A stretch of DNA of 64,000 nt from Sinohyriopsis cumingii (GCA_028554795.2 CM068835.1:32554311-32618310), one strand, 5' to 3'; shown: positions 22,719 to 32,414, counted from the stretch's first letter. Numbers and translations are program-made. Notes: generated from the letters alone by a model not told the origin.

Positions 22719-25303
22719 GTAAGTGTTAATGAGGAACATACATTCCCAACAAAAAGAGAATTATAACAAATCTAGACCGTGCGTAAAAAAATGGCTATGT
22801 GGAGCTTTTATGTCTGCTGTTCTAAATATGTCTATTGAAAAGGGGGAAATCCTACAAACGCATCTTAAATGATGGACGCTTCGTGCAAATGACAAATCAA
22901 TCAGGCAAAGAATGTAAAGTGGATTTGTGCATTACGTCATGTCAGCAACAATTTAAATAATAATAGCAGCTATTAAACATTATTTCCATACAAATTTAAA
23001 GTACAAGTTGTTGTCTGACTGATTTTCAATATTTTGGTACACATCTTAAATTTTATCTTTAAGTAAGAAATGATTTTGACGGGCCTTTGATCAGGAAGGT
23101 GTGTGGTTTTTGTTCTTGTAAAGAAATTAAATATGTTTCTGTTGCTGTAATTGCTTTGGGGCTCTTAAGTGTTTTTAATTTTCCTTCTGGTAATTGTAAT
23201 GATTTGATGTCTTAATGGCCGTAGGAAAAATTACGTTCGTGTTTTATACATTTTCTTATTACCAGACGCACAGATTTCGCTGTTGTCTTCAGATTTATTA
23301 AATATCTTGTTTCTATAAGACAGTCAGTGTTACTAAAATACTCTAGACATATTTTTTTTAAAACTTCTTTCAACGACATTTGGAGAAAATCGGGAAGGGG
23401 AAACAATGTAAGGGGCATATTTGGCTCCGGTCATAATCCATTTTAACCTATTTATAAGTATATCATATTATATCTTTTGACATCATTCTACAGCAAAAAG
23501 TTGAAATGTTACAATAATAATTTCTGAAATGAAAGATATCATTTACAGAGCTAAATATAGCATTTAGTATAACTCAGTGTCAGCAAAAACGTGTCTTTTC
23601 CTAAAATGTATAACATTTGGAATTTTCTTTATTTGGTATTTGAAAATCTGTCTAGAGTATTTTAGTAACACTTTGACTGTTTTATAGAAACTAGATATTT
23701 AATAAATCTGAAGACAACAGCGAAATCGAATTACCGTTCCATGACATTATCCATATCTCCTCTGTTTATTGTTATGTATATTTAATTGGAATATGTGTTG
23801 ACTTGTATCCAAGAGTATATGTCATGAATATTTGATTTGTGCAGTGTTATTGACCGTTGTTCATAACTGAGGATAGGAGTTTGGGCCACATGACCAATAT
23901 TATTTAGGGTAAACATGTTTACTTGGTTTTGAATTCCATACACAGCCTCGATTCGGACCTTGCAAAATTCTAGGGACGAGTTTTGGTTATACTTTAATGG
24001 AATTTCCATTAATATGACCCGATACTGGTTCTATTATTATTGTTTATGCTTTTATATTAGGATTGTTGATGTTAGAATCACTCATTCCGATCTCAATACC
24101 TGAAGTAGAATCAGTTTTCTTAAGTTGTGTTCAGTTTTAAGATCAGAGGATTTATTTATTTACATCATGCATTGGAATTACAAAGTGCTCTTTTACTTTT
24201 GGACTAAATCACTATTTTAGGACTATAGTGAATTCATTTAGTCGTTTAGATAAGTTTTGTATCACACCATTTTGATATATCAATACTGTTAGCACATCAA
24301 TACTATTCCAGGCTATTGGTACATCTGCACATTCAACATTGAAATTTATCGGAACACCACTGGAAATCATATTTGTATGACCCATATTTATATAGGATGT
24401 GTTCTTGAACAATATTTATATTCTTAACCTCTTCTTCCTCCTGGACGAGTGTCGCCATAAGTTCAATAGTTAAGTTCAATTTACCTTTCACTTTACCAAA
24501 TTGTTTAATTCTTCTACTAATGATCTAAATCAAAATATGGTTCAGTGATATTAAAATATTTCATACAAATGTTGCTTGTAACCATTGTAATATCTATACC
24601 TATTTAATTTTATTTTAGTGAATCTCTGAGTCCTATTCTATAATTTTCTTCAACATGTTGTTTATCCGTACGTCTTAATTCTTTTCTAATTTGAACACGT
24701 ATTAAAGATGGATGCATTTTTTCTAAACTAATTTGTTAGCGGTTCATCAATTACTTGAGTCTTCATTTCGATTTACTTTTGAAACTTTACATATATTGTT
24801 TTGATAAATTTCAAAACTATTTGATCTAAGTACCAAATATTTAAATATAAATTTACTATTTTGATTTATTCAAGTAAGAAATATTTCATTATATATTTCA
24901 CTATTTGATTTATTTTACAAACGACAAAAATCAATATAGCTTTAACTATTTTGATTTATTTAAGTAACAAATATTTCATAACACTATTTCGTTTATGTAA
25001 TGAAAATTTAATCTTGGACATTTGCAATAAATTTTACTAAAAGCCCATCTCCACTCTCTGGTCTATTAACTCTCTTGCTGAAGCCATAAAACCACTCGTA
25101 AGGCCAGGACTCTTCACTAATTCTGATGGCGAATTGGATGGGTTGTTGCCGCAAGTTCCTTGCCGCAAATTAGCTCTGATATCGCTGAATGACATGCGAA
25201 ACTGCATTTTAGATATCTCTAGTGCACAACATACATGTAATCTTAAGCACTGTCCACTCATGTCAGGTGGCTCCAGTTTGATGTAATATTCCCTACTACT
25301 AGG
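22719..25303. other. Esterase intron 3, part left of Polinton B
   Basis: AT-rich intronic sequence. Contains an inverted repeat (23273-23349 / 23649-23727). The last about 260 bp before the insertion (minus strand) is open for about 85 codons and stays open across the insertion site into 45924-45970 when the element is left out, so it might be an older coding or repeat fragment. No host exon seen. Confidence 0.55.
23273..23727. repeat. Fold-back element with about 77-bp inverted arms
   Basis: The left arm 23273-23349 (GATTTCGCTGTTGTCTTCAG...) and right arm 23649-23727 are near-perfect reverse complements with a few mismatches and small indels. They are separated by about 300 bp of AT-rich sequence. 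Fits a MITE or fold-back element; no transposase. Confidence 0.7.
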
Positions 25304-25309
25304 ACCAAT
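25304..25309. repeat. Left 6-bp target-site duplication of Polinton B (ACCAAT)
   Basis: ACCAAT directly abuts the first base of the left TIR (AGTAGTGAAG at 25310) and recurs at 45918-45923. Six bp is the Polinton/Maverick integration signature. Confidence 0.93.
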
Positions 25310-25635
25310 AGTAGTGAAGTGGGTCACCCTAGCCTCAATGGGAATTATCATTACAGAGACCCCTGGGTCACTCTAGCCTCAATGGAAAATTAACATGGAG
25401 AAAAATCGTGGGTCACTCTAGCCTCAAGGGGAATTTAACATGGGAAAAAGTCTTGGGTCACTCTAGCCTCAAGGGGAATTGAACATGGGGGAATAAAGTG
25501 TGGGTCTATTTAGGGACAAGGGGGGAATTGAACATGGGATTTGTTTTTTTTTTAAATTTAAAAAAAGGGGTAGGCAATGGAAAGTCATTCTCTTTTCGAG
25601 AAATATGGGTGGCCCTGAAAAGGGCCTTTGGGTTT
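25310..25635 (+). repeat. Left terminal inverted repeat of Polinton B
   Basis: Begins AGTAGTGAAGTGGGTCAC and matches the reverse complement of 45589-45917 up to GGGCCTTTGGGTTT. The outer about 225 bp is built from four to five direct repeats of about 45 bp, each starting GGGTCACTCTAGCCTCAA and ending near GAACATGGG. The inner end contains an outward-reading histone-type stem-loop. Confidence 0.93.
25611..25626 (-). terminator. Histone-type 3' stem-loop, left TIR
   Basis: On the minus strand the 16-nt core is GGCCCTTTTCAGGGCC (6-bp stem, TTTC loop), preceded by CCAAA and followed by ACCCA, so 25606-25631 matches the 26-nt metazoan histone consensus. A purine-rich CGAAAAGAGAATGA follows at about 25600-25587, like the U7-paired histone downstream element. 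It lies 24-29 nt after the stop codon of the 25655-26245 gene. Confidence 0.85.
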
Positions 25636-25654
25636 TCTTCTTCTTCTTCTTCTT

Positions 25655-26245
25655 CTAACTCCTTAACTTCTTCCACCATCCTCTTATTTTTTCCATCATT
25701 CCTTTCTTCTTTTCTGTTTCCGGCATCCAGTCCGGGTGACCCATGGCTCGGAACTTCTCTTGGATTTTCATCCAGTTTGCGTTTAGTTTCTCTAGTTCTT
25801 CCTTTTTCTTTCTACTTTCTTCTTCTTTTCTTTCCTTTGACCACTTTTCTTTGATCTTCTTGACCTCTTCGGTCAGCACATTCCTCATTACTTCTTCCGC
25901 TTTCTTAAGCTTGTCTAAGCCCCACTTCATAAAAGACCAATCTGTCCATTCTACAATGTCTTCCAAAAAACACCTTACACTCGTCACATAAACTATCGCT
26001 TCTTTCAACTTACCCACTTTCACATACGGTGGGTTAATTAAACCTCTGATTCTCTTCTCCTCATCCTCTATCATTTCTTTTATAATATCGATGGCTAAGT
26101 GGAAGCTGGTTACTTGTCTTGAGACGAAGTCTTTTGTCACTGCATGCCTCCATTCCTGTTCAAGCCTTTCTGCTACATTCAATCCATCCACCATCCAATA
26201 CCAACTTCCCATAAGGTTGTTGTACAAAGCTGAAGCTGCTGGCAT
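25655..26245 (-). CDS. Left-arm gene a, charged helical protein of unknown function
   Basis: 196 residues from ATG 26245, no lesions. The N-terminal half has hydrophobic/aromatic helices (NNLMGSWYWMVDGLNV, CFLEDIVEWTDWSFMKWGL). The C-terminal half is a Lys/Glu-rich coiled coil (about residues 118-160) ending in WWKKL. No family recognised. The gene is a single transcription unit: TATAAAAC about 55 nt upstream next to the shared promoter motif, and a histone-type stem-loop directly downstream inside the TIR. It is absent from copy A, whose left end is lost. Confidence 0.7.
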   Translation of the reverse strand: MPAASALYNNLMGSWYWMVDGLNVAERLEQEWRHAVTKDFVSRQVTSFHLAIDIIKEMIEDEEKRIRGLINPPYVKVGKLKEAIVYVTSVRCFLEDIVEWTDWSFMKWGLDKLKKAEEVMRNVLTEEVKKIKEKWSKERKEEESRKKKEELEKLNANWMKIQEKFRAMGHPDWMPETEKKKGMMEKIRGWWKKLRS

Positions 26246-26296
26246 CTTCTTGTTTGCTTATTCCGTAGAATGGGCTCCAATGGCAAACACTGTAAG

Positions 26297-26337
26297 TTTT
26301 ATACTTAAAGCGCGGACGTGATTGAAAACATCCCCCC
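26297..26337 (-). promoter_or_regulatory. Promoter of left-arm gene a: shared motif plus TATA
   Basis: Minus strand: GGGGGATGTTTTC, then TCACGTCCGCGCTTT (26308-26337), then TATAAAA (26297-26303). The same module stands before genes b and c. A second copy without TATA lies at 26379-26404. Confidence 0.7.
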
Positions 26338-26378
26338 AAGACATAAAATTGATATTACCAAGATCATGACCAAACAAC

Positions 26379-26404
26379 GCGCGACGTGAAGGAAAACATC
26401 CCCC
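26379..26404 (-). promoter_or_regulatory. Second copy of the left-arm promoter motif
   Basis: Plus strand ACGCGCGACGTGAAGGAAAACATCCCC, minus one or two bases relative to the other copies, about 45 bp upstream of the gene a promoter. It is preceded by AAGATCATGACCAAACAAC, a stretch repeated at about 27150-27170. Confidence 0.55.
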
Positions 26405-26591
26405 ACTTTTCTCATTTCGTATAATAAAACCCAAACTATACTCTCCACATACGCTAAGAAACAATAAAAAAACCATAATCTACTATTCACACAAACTTAC
26501 GTGAACGGTTACAAACACAATCACTAACACACAAACACATACACTCGCATTATTAAGAAAAGAGTTAGTGTTTATATTCACACTACTCTAC

Positions 26592-26592
<1 letters not shown>

Positions 26593-26628
<36 letters not shown>
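26593..26628. repeat. (CA)n microsatellite inside Polinton B
   Basis: Uninterrupted CACACA run between left-arm genes a and b. Its absence from the parallel spacer at 27430-27450 suggests local expansion. Confidence 0.95.
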
Positions 26629-26629
<1 letters not shown>

Positions 26630-26668
26630 TGGCAAATGTATAGCTATTTCTTTTCTAGAGTATTGGGT

Positions 26669-26684
26669 AGCCCTGAAAAGGGCT
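26669..26684 (-). terminator. Histone-type 3' stem-loop after left-arm gene b
   Basis: Minus-strand core AGCCCTTTTCAGGGCT with CCAAC before and ACCCA after (26664-26689), then purine-rich TCTAGAAAAGAAATAGC. It lies about 30 nt beyond the stop of 26718-27026. Confidence 0.85.
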
Positions 26685-26717
26685 GTTGGGTTTTTTTTGA
26701 ACTCCAGATGCACCTAT

Positions 26718-27026
26718 CTAATGATGGCACCTTCCTGGCCTGGCGCCACACACGCATCTTCTTCCCCAGTCTCCTTTCACCTTTCTTCTTGGGAGTGCAG
26801 AGGCGGGATGATTGGCTTCAGCATCCCAATCCTCTGTCTCTGGTATCTTATAAGCCATCCTCTCTCCTATTTTCTTTTCCTCCTCTTCCCTCTCTCTTCT
26901 CTCCTCCTCTTCCTTCTTTATTCTTGCCTTTTCTACTATGGCTTCCGCGGATAGTTCATTTACTATGCGCCTGGCATATTCCAGGTGCATCTGGAGTTCT
27001 AGCAGTTTCACAATTCTGGTGTTCAT
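26718..27026 (-). CDS. Left-arm gene b, small Glu/Arg-rich protein
   Basis: Open from ATG 27026 (MNTRIVKLLELQ): 102 residues. There is a helical N-terminus, a strongly charged E/R/K coiled coil (about residues 34-53), and a basic C-terminus with three Cys (RRCVCGARPGRC). No family recognised. It has its own TATA (27083-27089) and shared promoter motif, and its own histone-type stem-loop. No counterpart in copy A. Confidence 0.6.
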   Translation of the reverse strand: MNTRIVKLLELQMHLEYARRIVNELSAEAIVEKARIKKEEEERREREEEEKKIGERMAYKIPETEDWDAEANHPASALPRRKVKGDWGRRCVCGARPGRCHH

Positions 27027-27082
27027 TCTTCTGGTCGTGTTGATCAATCAACAAGGGTAGCTAGACTGCCGAGCGAGTTTCA

Positions 27083-27121
27083 ATTTATACTGAAAGCGCG
27101 GACGTGATGGAAAACATCCCC
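27083..27121 (-). promoter_or_regulatory. Promoter of left-arm gene b
   Basis: Minus strand: GGGGATGTTTTCCATCACGT and CCGCGCTTTC (27092-27121), directly followed by TATAAAT (27083-27089), about 57 nt before the ATG at 27026. Confidence 0.72.
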
Positions 27122-27490
27122 CTAAAAACATAAAATTCATCTTACCTAGATCATGACCAAAAAACAACGCGCGGACCTAAAAGAAACACTCACTCACTTT
27201 TTTATGCTACCCATTCCTATTCTAAAAATTTTTTGTTATTAACCACTTCAATAGACTGTGGATACGCAAAGCAATCCAATCTAACCCCAAATCTACACCT
27301 CAAACACCAAAAAAGACATCATTTTAATCTACTATCCTCACCAACCTACGTGAGCACTTACAAACACACAATCTTATACACAAACACATACCCTCACATT
27401 TTTTAAAAAAGAGTTAGTGTTTATATTCACACTACTCTACCTACACACATTGGCAAATTGATGGTTATTTCTTTTCTAGAGTATTGGGGT

Positions 27491-27506
27491 AGCCCTGAAA
27501 AGGGCT
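27491..27506 (-). terminator. Histone-type 3' stem-loop after left-arm gene c
   Basis: Minus-strand core AGCCCTTTTCAGGGCT, followed by ACCCCAATACTCTAGAAAAG. The flank has one extra C relative to the ACCCA consensus. It lies about 38 nt past the stop of 27544-27912. A decayed copy of it sits at 5059-5074 in copy A. Confidence 0.82.
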
Positions 27507-27543
27507 GTTTTTTTTTTTGTTGTTTTTGCTATGGCAATCTTTT

Positions 27544-27912
27544 CTAGTTTCTAAGAATGCGATGTCCTCTGAGGATAGACTTTTTGACGATAGGTCTGCT
27601 TCTTCGGAAAGAGAAGAAGAACTCTTTGGTGTCGATACGACAATCGACAAAGCCTCTGTCAGCTTCAGGTTGCTGCTGCTGCTGCTGTTGTTGTTGTTGT
27701 TGTTGCTGTTGCTGCTGTCTCTGAAGTCTGTACTTCTCTGTCCATTCTTCTTTCTCCCTGTTCACTTCTTCTCTGAAGAGCTCTTCTATCAGGTCTTCAG
27801 TGACTTTTAACATTCTCACATTCTCTATCTCTTCTGGCTTCGGTATCAGACTGTGTCTGACCCTATGCAAATTCACGTAGGCTTCGTTGAGCTTAGCTAG
27901 TTTGGAGCACAT
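27544..27912 (-). CDS. Left-arm gene c, polyglutamine-containing protein
   Basis: From ATG 27912 (MCSKLAKLNEAY) to 27544, 122 residues; an in-frame stop lies just upstream. A conserved helical N-terminal half (LAKLNEAY.NLH, ENVRMLKVTEDLIEELFREE) is followed by a run of about 16 glutamines encoded by mixed CAA/CAG, then a basic C-terminus. The N-terminal half is conserved in copy A (2850-3020). Function unknown. The shared promoter motif is at 27976-28004, with no clear TATA. Confidence 0.65.
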   Translation of the reverse strand: MCSKLAKLNEAYVNLHRVRHSLIPKPEEIENVRMLKVTEDLIEELFREEVNREKEEWTEKYRLQRQQQQQQQQQQQQQQQQPEADRGFVDCRIDTKEFFFSFRRSRPIVKKSILRGHRILRN

Positions 27913-27975
27913 CTTCGTAGGAGGATGAGTCAACTATGGATGGTTAGACTGGAAACAACCCCGGTTCTTAAAGTC

Positions 27976-28004
27976 AAAGCGCGGACGTGAAGGAAAACAT
28001 CCCC
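27976..28004 (-). promoter_or_regulatory. Promoter motif of left-arm gene c
   Basis: Plus strand AAAGCGCGGACGTGA followed by AGGAAAACATCCCC, the best match among the copies, about 64 nt upstream of ATG 27912. A decayed version (CAAGCGCGACGCGATAG) is at about 3086-3115 in copy A. Confidence 0.7.
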
Positions 28005-28132
28005 ACACGGTTTTCGAGTCGCAACGTTCAATGAGTGTCATGAGAGGGATAGTAAGAAGTGAAAGAGCATCAATCAAACATTCTTATAGCTAAACAAAAG
28101 ACAAAGGCATTTTTTTCAAAACACAACATTTT

Positions 28133-28138
28133 TTTATT
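28133..28138 (-). terminator. AATAAA downstream of the protease/structural gene block
   Basis: TTTATT on the plus strand, about 115 nt after the protease stop, embedded in ACACAACATTTTTTTATTCA, which is conserved in copy A (3233-3238). It suggests ordinary polyadenylation for the structural block. Confidence 0.6.
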
Positions 28139-28251
28139 CAAAAATCACTTAACACTAACCAACAACAACTCTAACATTTTTAACAATAATCCAACACTAT
28201 AACATCAAACATTTTTTTCAAATCACAAACATTTTTTCTTCAATTCACACT

Positions 28252-28811
28252 CTACTTTAAACAGGGCTGACAACGTTGTGAATGAAATTGTGATTTCCAT
28301 TGTTGGAAGTCATTAGGCCATTGATGGACACTACGTTTCCTAGCTTGAGACAAAAGATAAGCATAATGGTCACAAAACCATCGATCTACTTTCACATCAT
28401 TTCTTGAAGAAGAACGAGGATCAAAATGAGTCACTAAATGTTCTAAGGAATAGCCCAGGCTGCGATGATGCAGAAAATACACACAGTACTGTCCACACAC
28501 CAAGGAATCTGTGCCTTGTAATTTCACATTATTGAATCGGATTGTCTGAGCATTTCTTCTCATAAAGTCGATGATATCGTCTTCCAAAGGGGAAATCCGT
28601 ACGAATCGAAATATTCCACACGTCCTTCTTGAGGAAAGTAGACGGCTACCCAGTGGGTTCCTGGGAGATGACTGTCGTCCGTGTTGATCACGTAAGCTTG
28701 ATGGTCTTTAGGTTTGCGATGAGGGAGTTCATCTTTAGCACAGACGACAGGATTCCAAGAAGACGTATACGAACTGTGGTTCAAAAGGTAATAAAGTTCC
28801 CAGGTATCCAT
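28252..28811 (-). pseudogene. Adenain-like cysteine protease (maturation protease), one frameshift
   Basis: Polinton/adenovirus-type virion maturation protease. From ATG 28811 (MDTWELYYLL) the N-terminal frame carries the catalytic His block GTHWVAVYF and the acidic block EYFDSYG. A 1-nt difference in a C-run just after it (about 28588-28593) shifts the frame, and the second frame carries EDDIIDFMRRNAQ and the Cys block VCGQYCVYFL. Catalytic residues are all present, but the gene is split, so it is inactive as it stands. It lies downstream of the C/H-rich gene, as in other Polintons where protease neighbours capsid genes. Confidence 0.85.
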
Positions 28812-28828
28812 TTGTGTTGTTTTCTTCT

Positions 28829-29302
28829 TCACAGGTAATAATAAGTCGTCAATTCGATCCTGACTTTTTGCTTGAAAATGTTTGACAAATAACCGTTTCT
28901 TCGTTTCGTCTCCTCACTTTGATTCAGGAGAGCTTCAATGCGATCGATCTCTTGAGTGGTTAATGGTGGACAGGAATGTTCACGCAAGTCTTTATACCAC
29001 TGGTGCAACACGTTTTCGTCCGAGATGAGACTCCAAGCCTCGTCCAGATACTCGTCCAATTTTTCTTCTTGACTCAACATCAGGCATTTATCGTGTTGAA
29101 TTTGACTGGGATGGTCGTTTTGACATCCATAGCAATTTTTCTTGATCAATTCCGTCATTTTTTTGACCAAGTCTTGTTCTGGCCATCTTGACTTCATCAT
29201 GATATCTTCTTCGTCTTTGTCTTGGGATTCTTCTTCCACAGTTTCCTCACATTTCATCTTCAAAGTTTCTCCACTAGGTAAAGAGGATTAACAGTCTTCC
29301 AT
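28829..29302 (-). pseudogene. Small C/H-rich Polinton protein, nonsense codon 5
   Basis: Starts MEDC at 29302, five bases beyond the capsid stop. Codon 5 is TAA; a later in-frame Met (29263) could still give 144 residues. Acidic N-terminal region, then CYGCQNDHPSQIQHDKC, a C-x2-C..H..C pattern that looks zinc-binding, then helices ending KVRIELTTYYYL. This block is recurrent in Polintons, but its function is not known to me. Copy A has the same gene with other lesions. Confidence 0.65.
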
Positions 29303-29307
29303 GGTTT

Positions 29308-30631
29308 CTAGTAATCTAGGATGACTTCTCTCAAACTGTTGATTTCTATCGTATTATCGAATTCTGCATACAGGATGACGTTCACTGTGTTCTCTGCATC
29401 CAGTGGACTCGCAAACTGAATTTCCACACGAATCTGGCCAGATTTTATAGGGTGGAAATGTCCCTCGTCGCTGCCTTGGTCTGGAGTGAAATCGAAAGCC
29501 CAGAAAGCGTAGCCTCCTGCATAATCGTCGTACGTAATGCCGTGACTGGTGTTGGTTCCTAACTGTCCGGTAGCTTCGTACAGGGACAAGTAAGATCTCA
29601 AATAATTCTTCGCGGCACCAAAGTTAGGCTCAAAGGGTCGGGTACACAAGGTCTTGCCATCGCGACTGACTTCAATCTTGGACACATTGTAATGATTAAA
29701 GTAGAAAGGATTTTCGTTGTAGGCTCCATTGAAAGCTGAATTCTTGACGATACCAACAATCAAACGTTTGGGTAACTGTCCTTGGAACAGATGACCTTCG
29801 ATCATGGATCGCTGTCCGGAAGGAATGGTGAAGGTTTTCACTTCCACGCGACGTATCGGATACTTGGCGGTCGTTCTGCTCAACGTCTGACTGATGTCGT
29901 TTCCCACTTTAGGCAACACTTCCACACGTCGCACGTATAGTCTGGCTTCATCGATTTTGGTTTTGTAAGTGGCATCAGCAGCAGCCATCAAATGGAAAGC
30001 AGCACTGCTGCGATTCAGTCTCAGGGGGATATCAACCCCGTTCAGCAAATACTTTTCTTGTAACCACATGTCCAAATGCAAGCAATCCATCAGTTCTAAA
30101 CTACGACTTCCAGCAATTTTCTTTTGTCGTTCTACAAATCCCGTTGGATTTGAAGCATCCCCAGCAAGTGTAATGCCGTTGAACCTAGTCGCTTGGTCAG
30201 GTTTCCATACCACGCAATCATCCAGATGAGTGTTCTTGGCTTCTTTTCCGTACGTCAAGAGATTTTCCAGGTAGGCTCGATAAGGGTAAGTATCCATGCT
30301 GCTGCTGACCAGTTTGTTATTCAAGTACAAGTCCACTTCGCTGAACAAGGAATGCATGAAATTATTGATGGGAGCTACTGCTTCATCAGCGTCTATGTTA
30401 GCGTTGGGTGGTTCGATCACTTTCACTTTCAAGTATAGGTAACTGCTATTCAGATCGATGTAATCTTCGGGCTGTCCTTTGATTTCAAACTCGATGGGAG
30501 CGGAACCGGTCAATGAGGAGACGGGATGAAATTCCACCCACTGGGATTCTTGCATCGTCATCATGGTGGGGGGGCATGGCAAACATATCCAGTTCCGACT
30601 TGGAACAAGCACATGACTCTCGGTGCATCAT
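29308..30631 (-). pseudogene. F54H12.2-like jelly-roll capsid protein (probable major capsid), one frameshift
   Basis: About 440 codons. The true start is at 30631/30628 (MMHRESCAC), as judged from copy A. A 7-G run on the plus strand at 30568-30574 puts the start out of frame with the remaining 434 codons. Family blocks: WVEFHPVSS, APIEFEIKGQPEDYIDL, HSLFSEVDLYLNNKLV, YPYRAYLENLL, LLNGVDIPLRLNRS, TAKYPIRRVEVKTF, FQGQLPKRLIVGIV and ILYAEFDNTIEI. The length fits a double jelly roll, so major capsid is the better guess, though I cannot exclude the penton role. In copy A the same gene is disrupted by a 0.5-kb segment. Confidence 0.82.
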
Positions 30632-30644
30632 TTTTTTCTGTGTC

Positions 30645-31060
30645 TCAATAATCGAAAACGTCTAAGTCTCGAACGGTTCTTCTTTTCTTGGCCTTTCTAG
30701 CTTGAAGTCTGGTGAAAGGGTGTTTTCTTCGTCGTCTCTTTCTACCTTGTCCTTGCTGAATGCCTGATTCGGTAGCGTGCAGGGCATTTATAGGTGTGTC
30801 TCGTCGGCCCAAAATGTCTTTACCCGTTTGCAGCAAGACATTTTTGCCAGCCCTCATGAAGGCTTCTTTAGGTTTTGTTTGTCGATGATGACATTTTGGA
30901 GAAATTCTTTCCCTTGCGTCACTGCCGCATCTTTCAAGGCGTGCAATCCGCGTGTCACCATCGGTTTCAACACCGGGGCCACCGAACGAAAGGCCGATTT
31001 TAACATATCTCCTAAACCGTGTCCTCGCTGTCGAGCAACCCCTTGGTACACTGGATACAT
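30645..31060 (-). pseudogene. Small basic core-like protein, one frameshift
   Basis: Two overlapping frames (31060-30854 and 30857-30645) form one gene of about 138 codons, broken by a 1-nt deletion near 30884 relative to copy A. The first part has a conserved helix (DMLKSAFRSVAPVLKPMVTRG). The second has GKNVLLQTGKDILG and a very basic tail (GRKRRRRKHPF, KKRRTV) ending DLDVFDY. Position between the two capsid genes and its composition suggest a DNA-condensing or capsid-internal protein, comparable to adenoviral core proteins; this is inference. Confidence 0.68.
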
Positions 31061-31063
31061 GAC

Positions 31064-31993
31064 TTAAGAGTCGTGAGAAAACCGTTTTCGAAAATGGAGT
31101 TTCACCGTGACTTTTCCTTTGGTGAATGGAATATTTTGTCCCAAATCTCCTTTCATAGTAATGTTGACCGTGTCCAAATACGACTTGCTGACGGGCAAAT
31201 AGTGAGGATGGACAAATTAGCGGTGGACGTGGTAAGTGTTTCCACCTTCCTCGTCAGCGTTCGTGGCAGAATCCACTTTGAAAGGAATGACACGCAGTAA
31301 CGGCACGGAGGTGTGTCCCACCACGTTGTACTCCACCACATCGGAATACACGAACATCAAATTCAGTCCTTGATTCAGTTCTACTGGGGTACGAAATAAC
31401 TTGGTAAAAGACTCGTTGTCGTAAACGATGGGTAATTCGTTTTTCTTCATCATGGCCATTCTCATGTTTATGTCTCCGCCCAACATGTCAAACAATTCAG
31501 GACAAAATAAAATGGACATGATTTTACTCCGTTCAAATTTCATCGAGAAGCGATGAGCTGCTTTGTGGTACTCCATGGTGACACTTTTGTTGACATGCTC
31601 CAAAGCTCTAAGAAACACGCCATTAAACCTGGTGGCTATGGTGCTGACCAAATGTTGACCACTAAAATAATAGCCTGGGGGAATGAACAAGTGATAGGTG
31701 GTGTACTTTTGATTTTGTGTACGGGTTTTCTTGTCATATTTGACATGGGTATCCAAGTACTGTTGCATTTGCTCGTCATGAACTTCCACATCAAAAAAAT
31801 TTTGATTGGGAAGGACATTGAGGACTTGAGTCGGGTGAATGATTTCTACCAAAGCCACTTCCCAATGGGCTTCGTGATCTAATGGGATGGCCTGAGGTAA
31901 TTTGGCCGTGTAACAGCACAACGTGTTGTTGGGAAACACATCCATGGAACTGTCACTGGGTAAGGTTAAGTAAAATTGGTTTTGGTAACTCAT
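31064..31993 (-). pseudogene. Second capsid protein (probable minor/penton), nonsense mutation
   Basis: 310 codons from ATG 31993. A TAA at 31217-31219 removes the last about 51 codons, which remain open to 31064. Blocks: NQFYLTLPSDSSMDVFPNNT, YTAKLPQAI, WEVALVEIIHP, PPGYYFSGQHLV, LFDMLGGD, LNLMFVYSDVVEYNVVG, VPLLRVIPF and VTVKLHFRKRF. It is the recurrent Polinton partner of the F54H12.2-like capsid gene. The assignment to a single-jelly-roll penton is inferred from size and position. The start overlaps the stop of the membrane-protein gene as ATGA. Confidence 0.75.
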
Positions 31994-32409
31994 AATTCCA
32001 GAGATCTGTGGGTGTCCGAGGGGTTACTGAACGTCAGAGGCGTGTCTCCGCCCAAAATGGGGTCGTTGTTGTTGTTATTGGAGTGGTGACTGACACTGGC
32101 ACTGGATACAAGGTTCCCGTGGTTCCCGTTCGAAGTGAATTTCAGGGAGGGATTGGGAAGCAGGTAACCGATGCAACTGCTCAATAAAATGGTCCACAAT
32201 TGTTTGTCTCCTTGTTGCAAACTCAAATTGGCAATGGCTGCCCCGATGACACAATACACCACGAAGATTTGGCAGAAAAAGACGATTTGCGTTTTAGGCA
32301 CACGTTCTCCACACCACACCCACAAGGGTTGTTTTTGTAAATCTTGCACAGAATAACTGGGTGAAGGAGGAGTGGTCGACGTAGCTGCGTCTGATGTGTG
32401 AAAGGGCAT
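31990..32409 (-). CDS. Conserved Polinton two-helix membrane protein
   Basis: 139 residues from ATG 32409; intact. Ser/Thr/Pro-rich N-terminus, then VPKTQIVFFCQIFVVYCVIG (first hydrophobic segment), LSLQQGDKQLW, and LLSSCIGYLLPNPSLK (second hydrophobic segment). This arrangement next to capsid genes recurs in Polintons; it is probably a virion or host-membrane protein. TATAAAAA about 15 nt upstream lies in the integrase 3' end. The stop overlaps the next start (ATGA, 31990-31993). Confidence 0.72.
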   Translation of the reverse strand: MPFHTSDAATSTTPPSPSYSVQDLQKQPLWVWCGERVPKTQIVFFCQIFVVYCVIGAAIANLSLQQGDKQLWTILLSSCIGYLLPNPSLKFTSNGNHGNLVSSASVSHHSNNNNNDPILGGDTPLTFSNPSDTHRSLEL

Positions 32410-32414
32410 GATGG

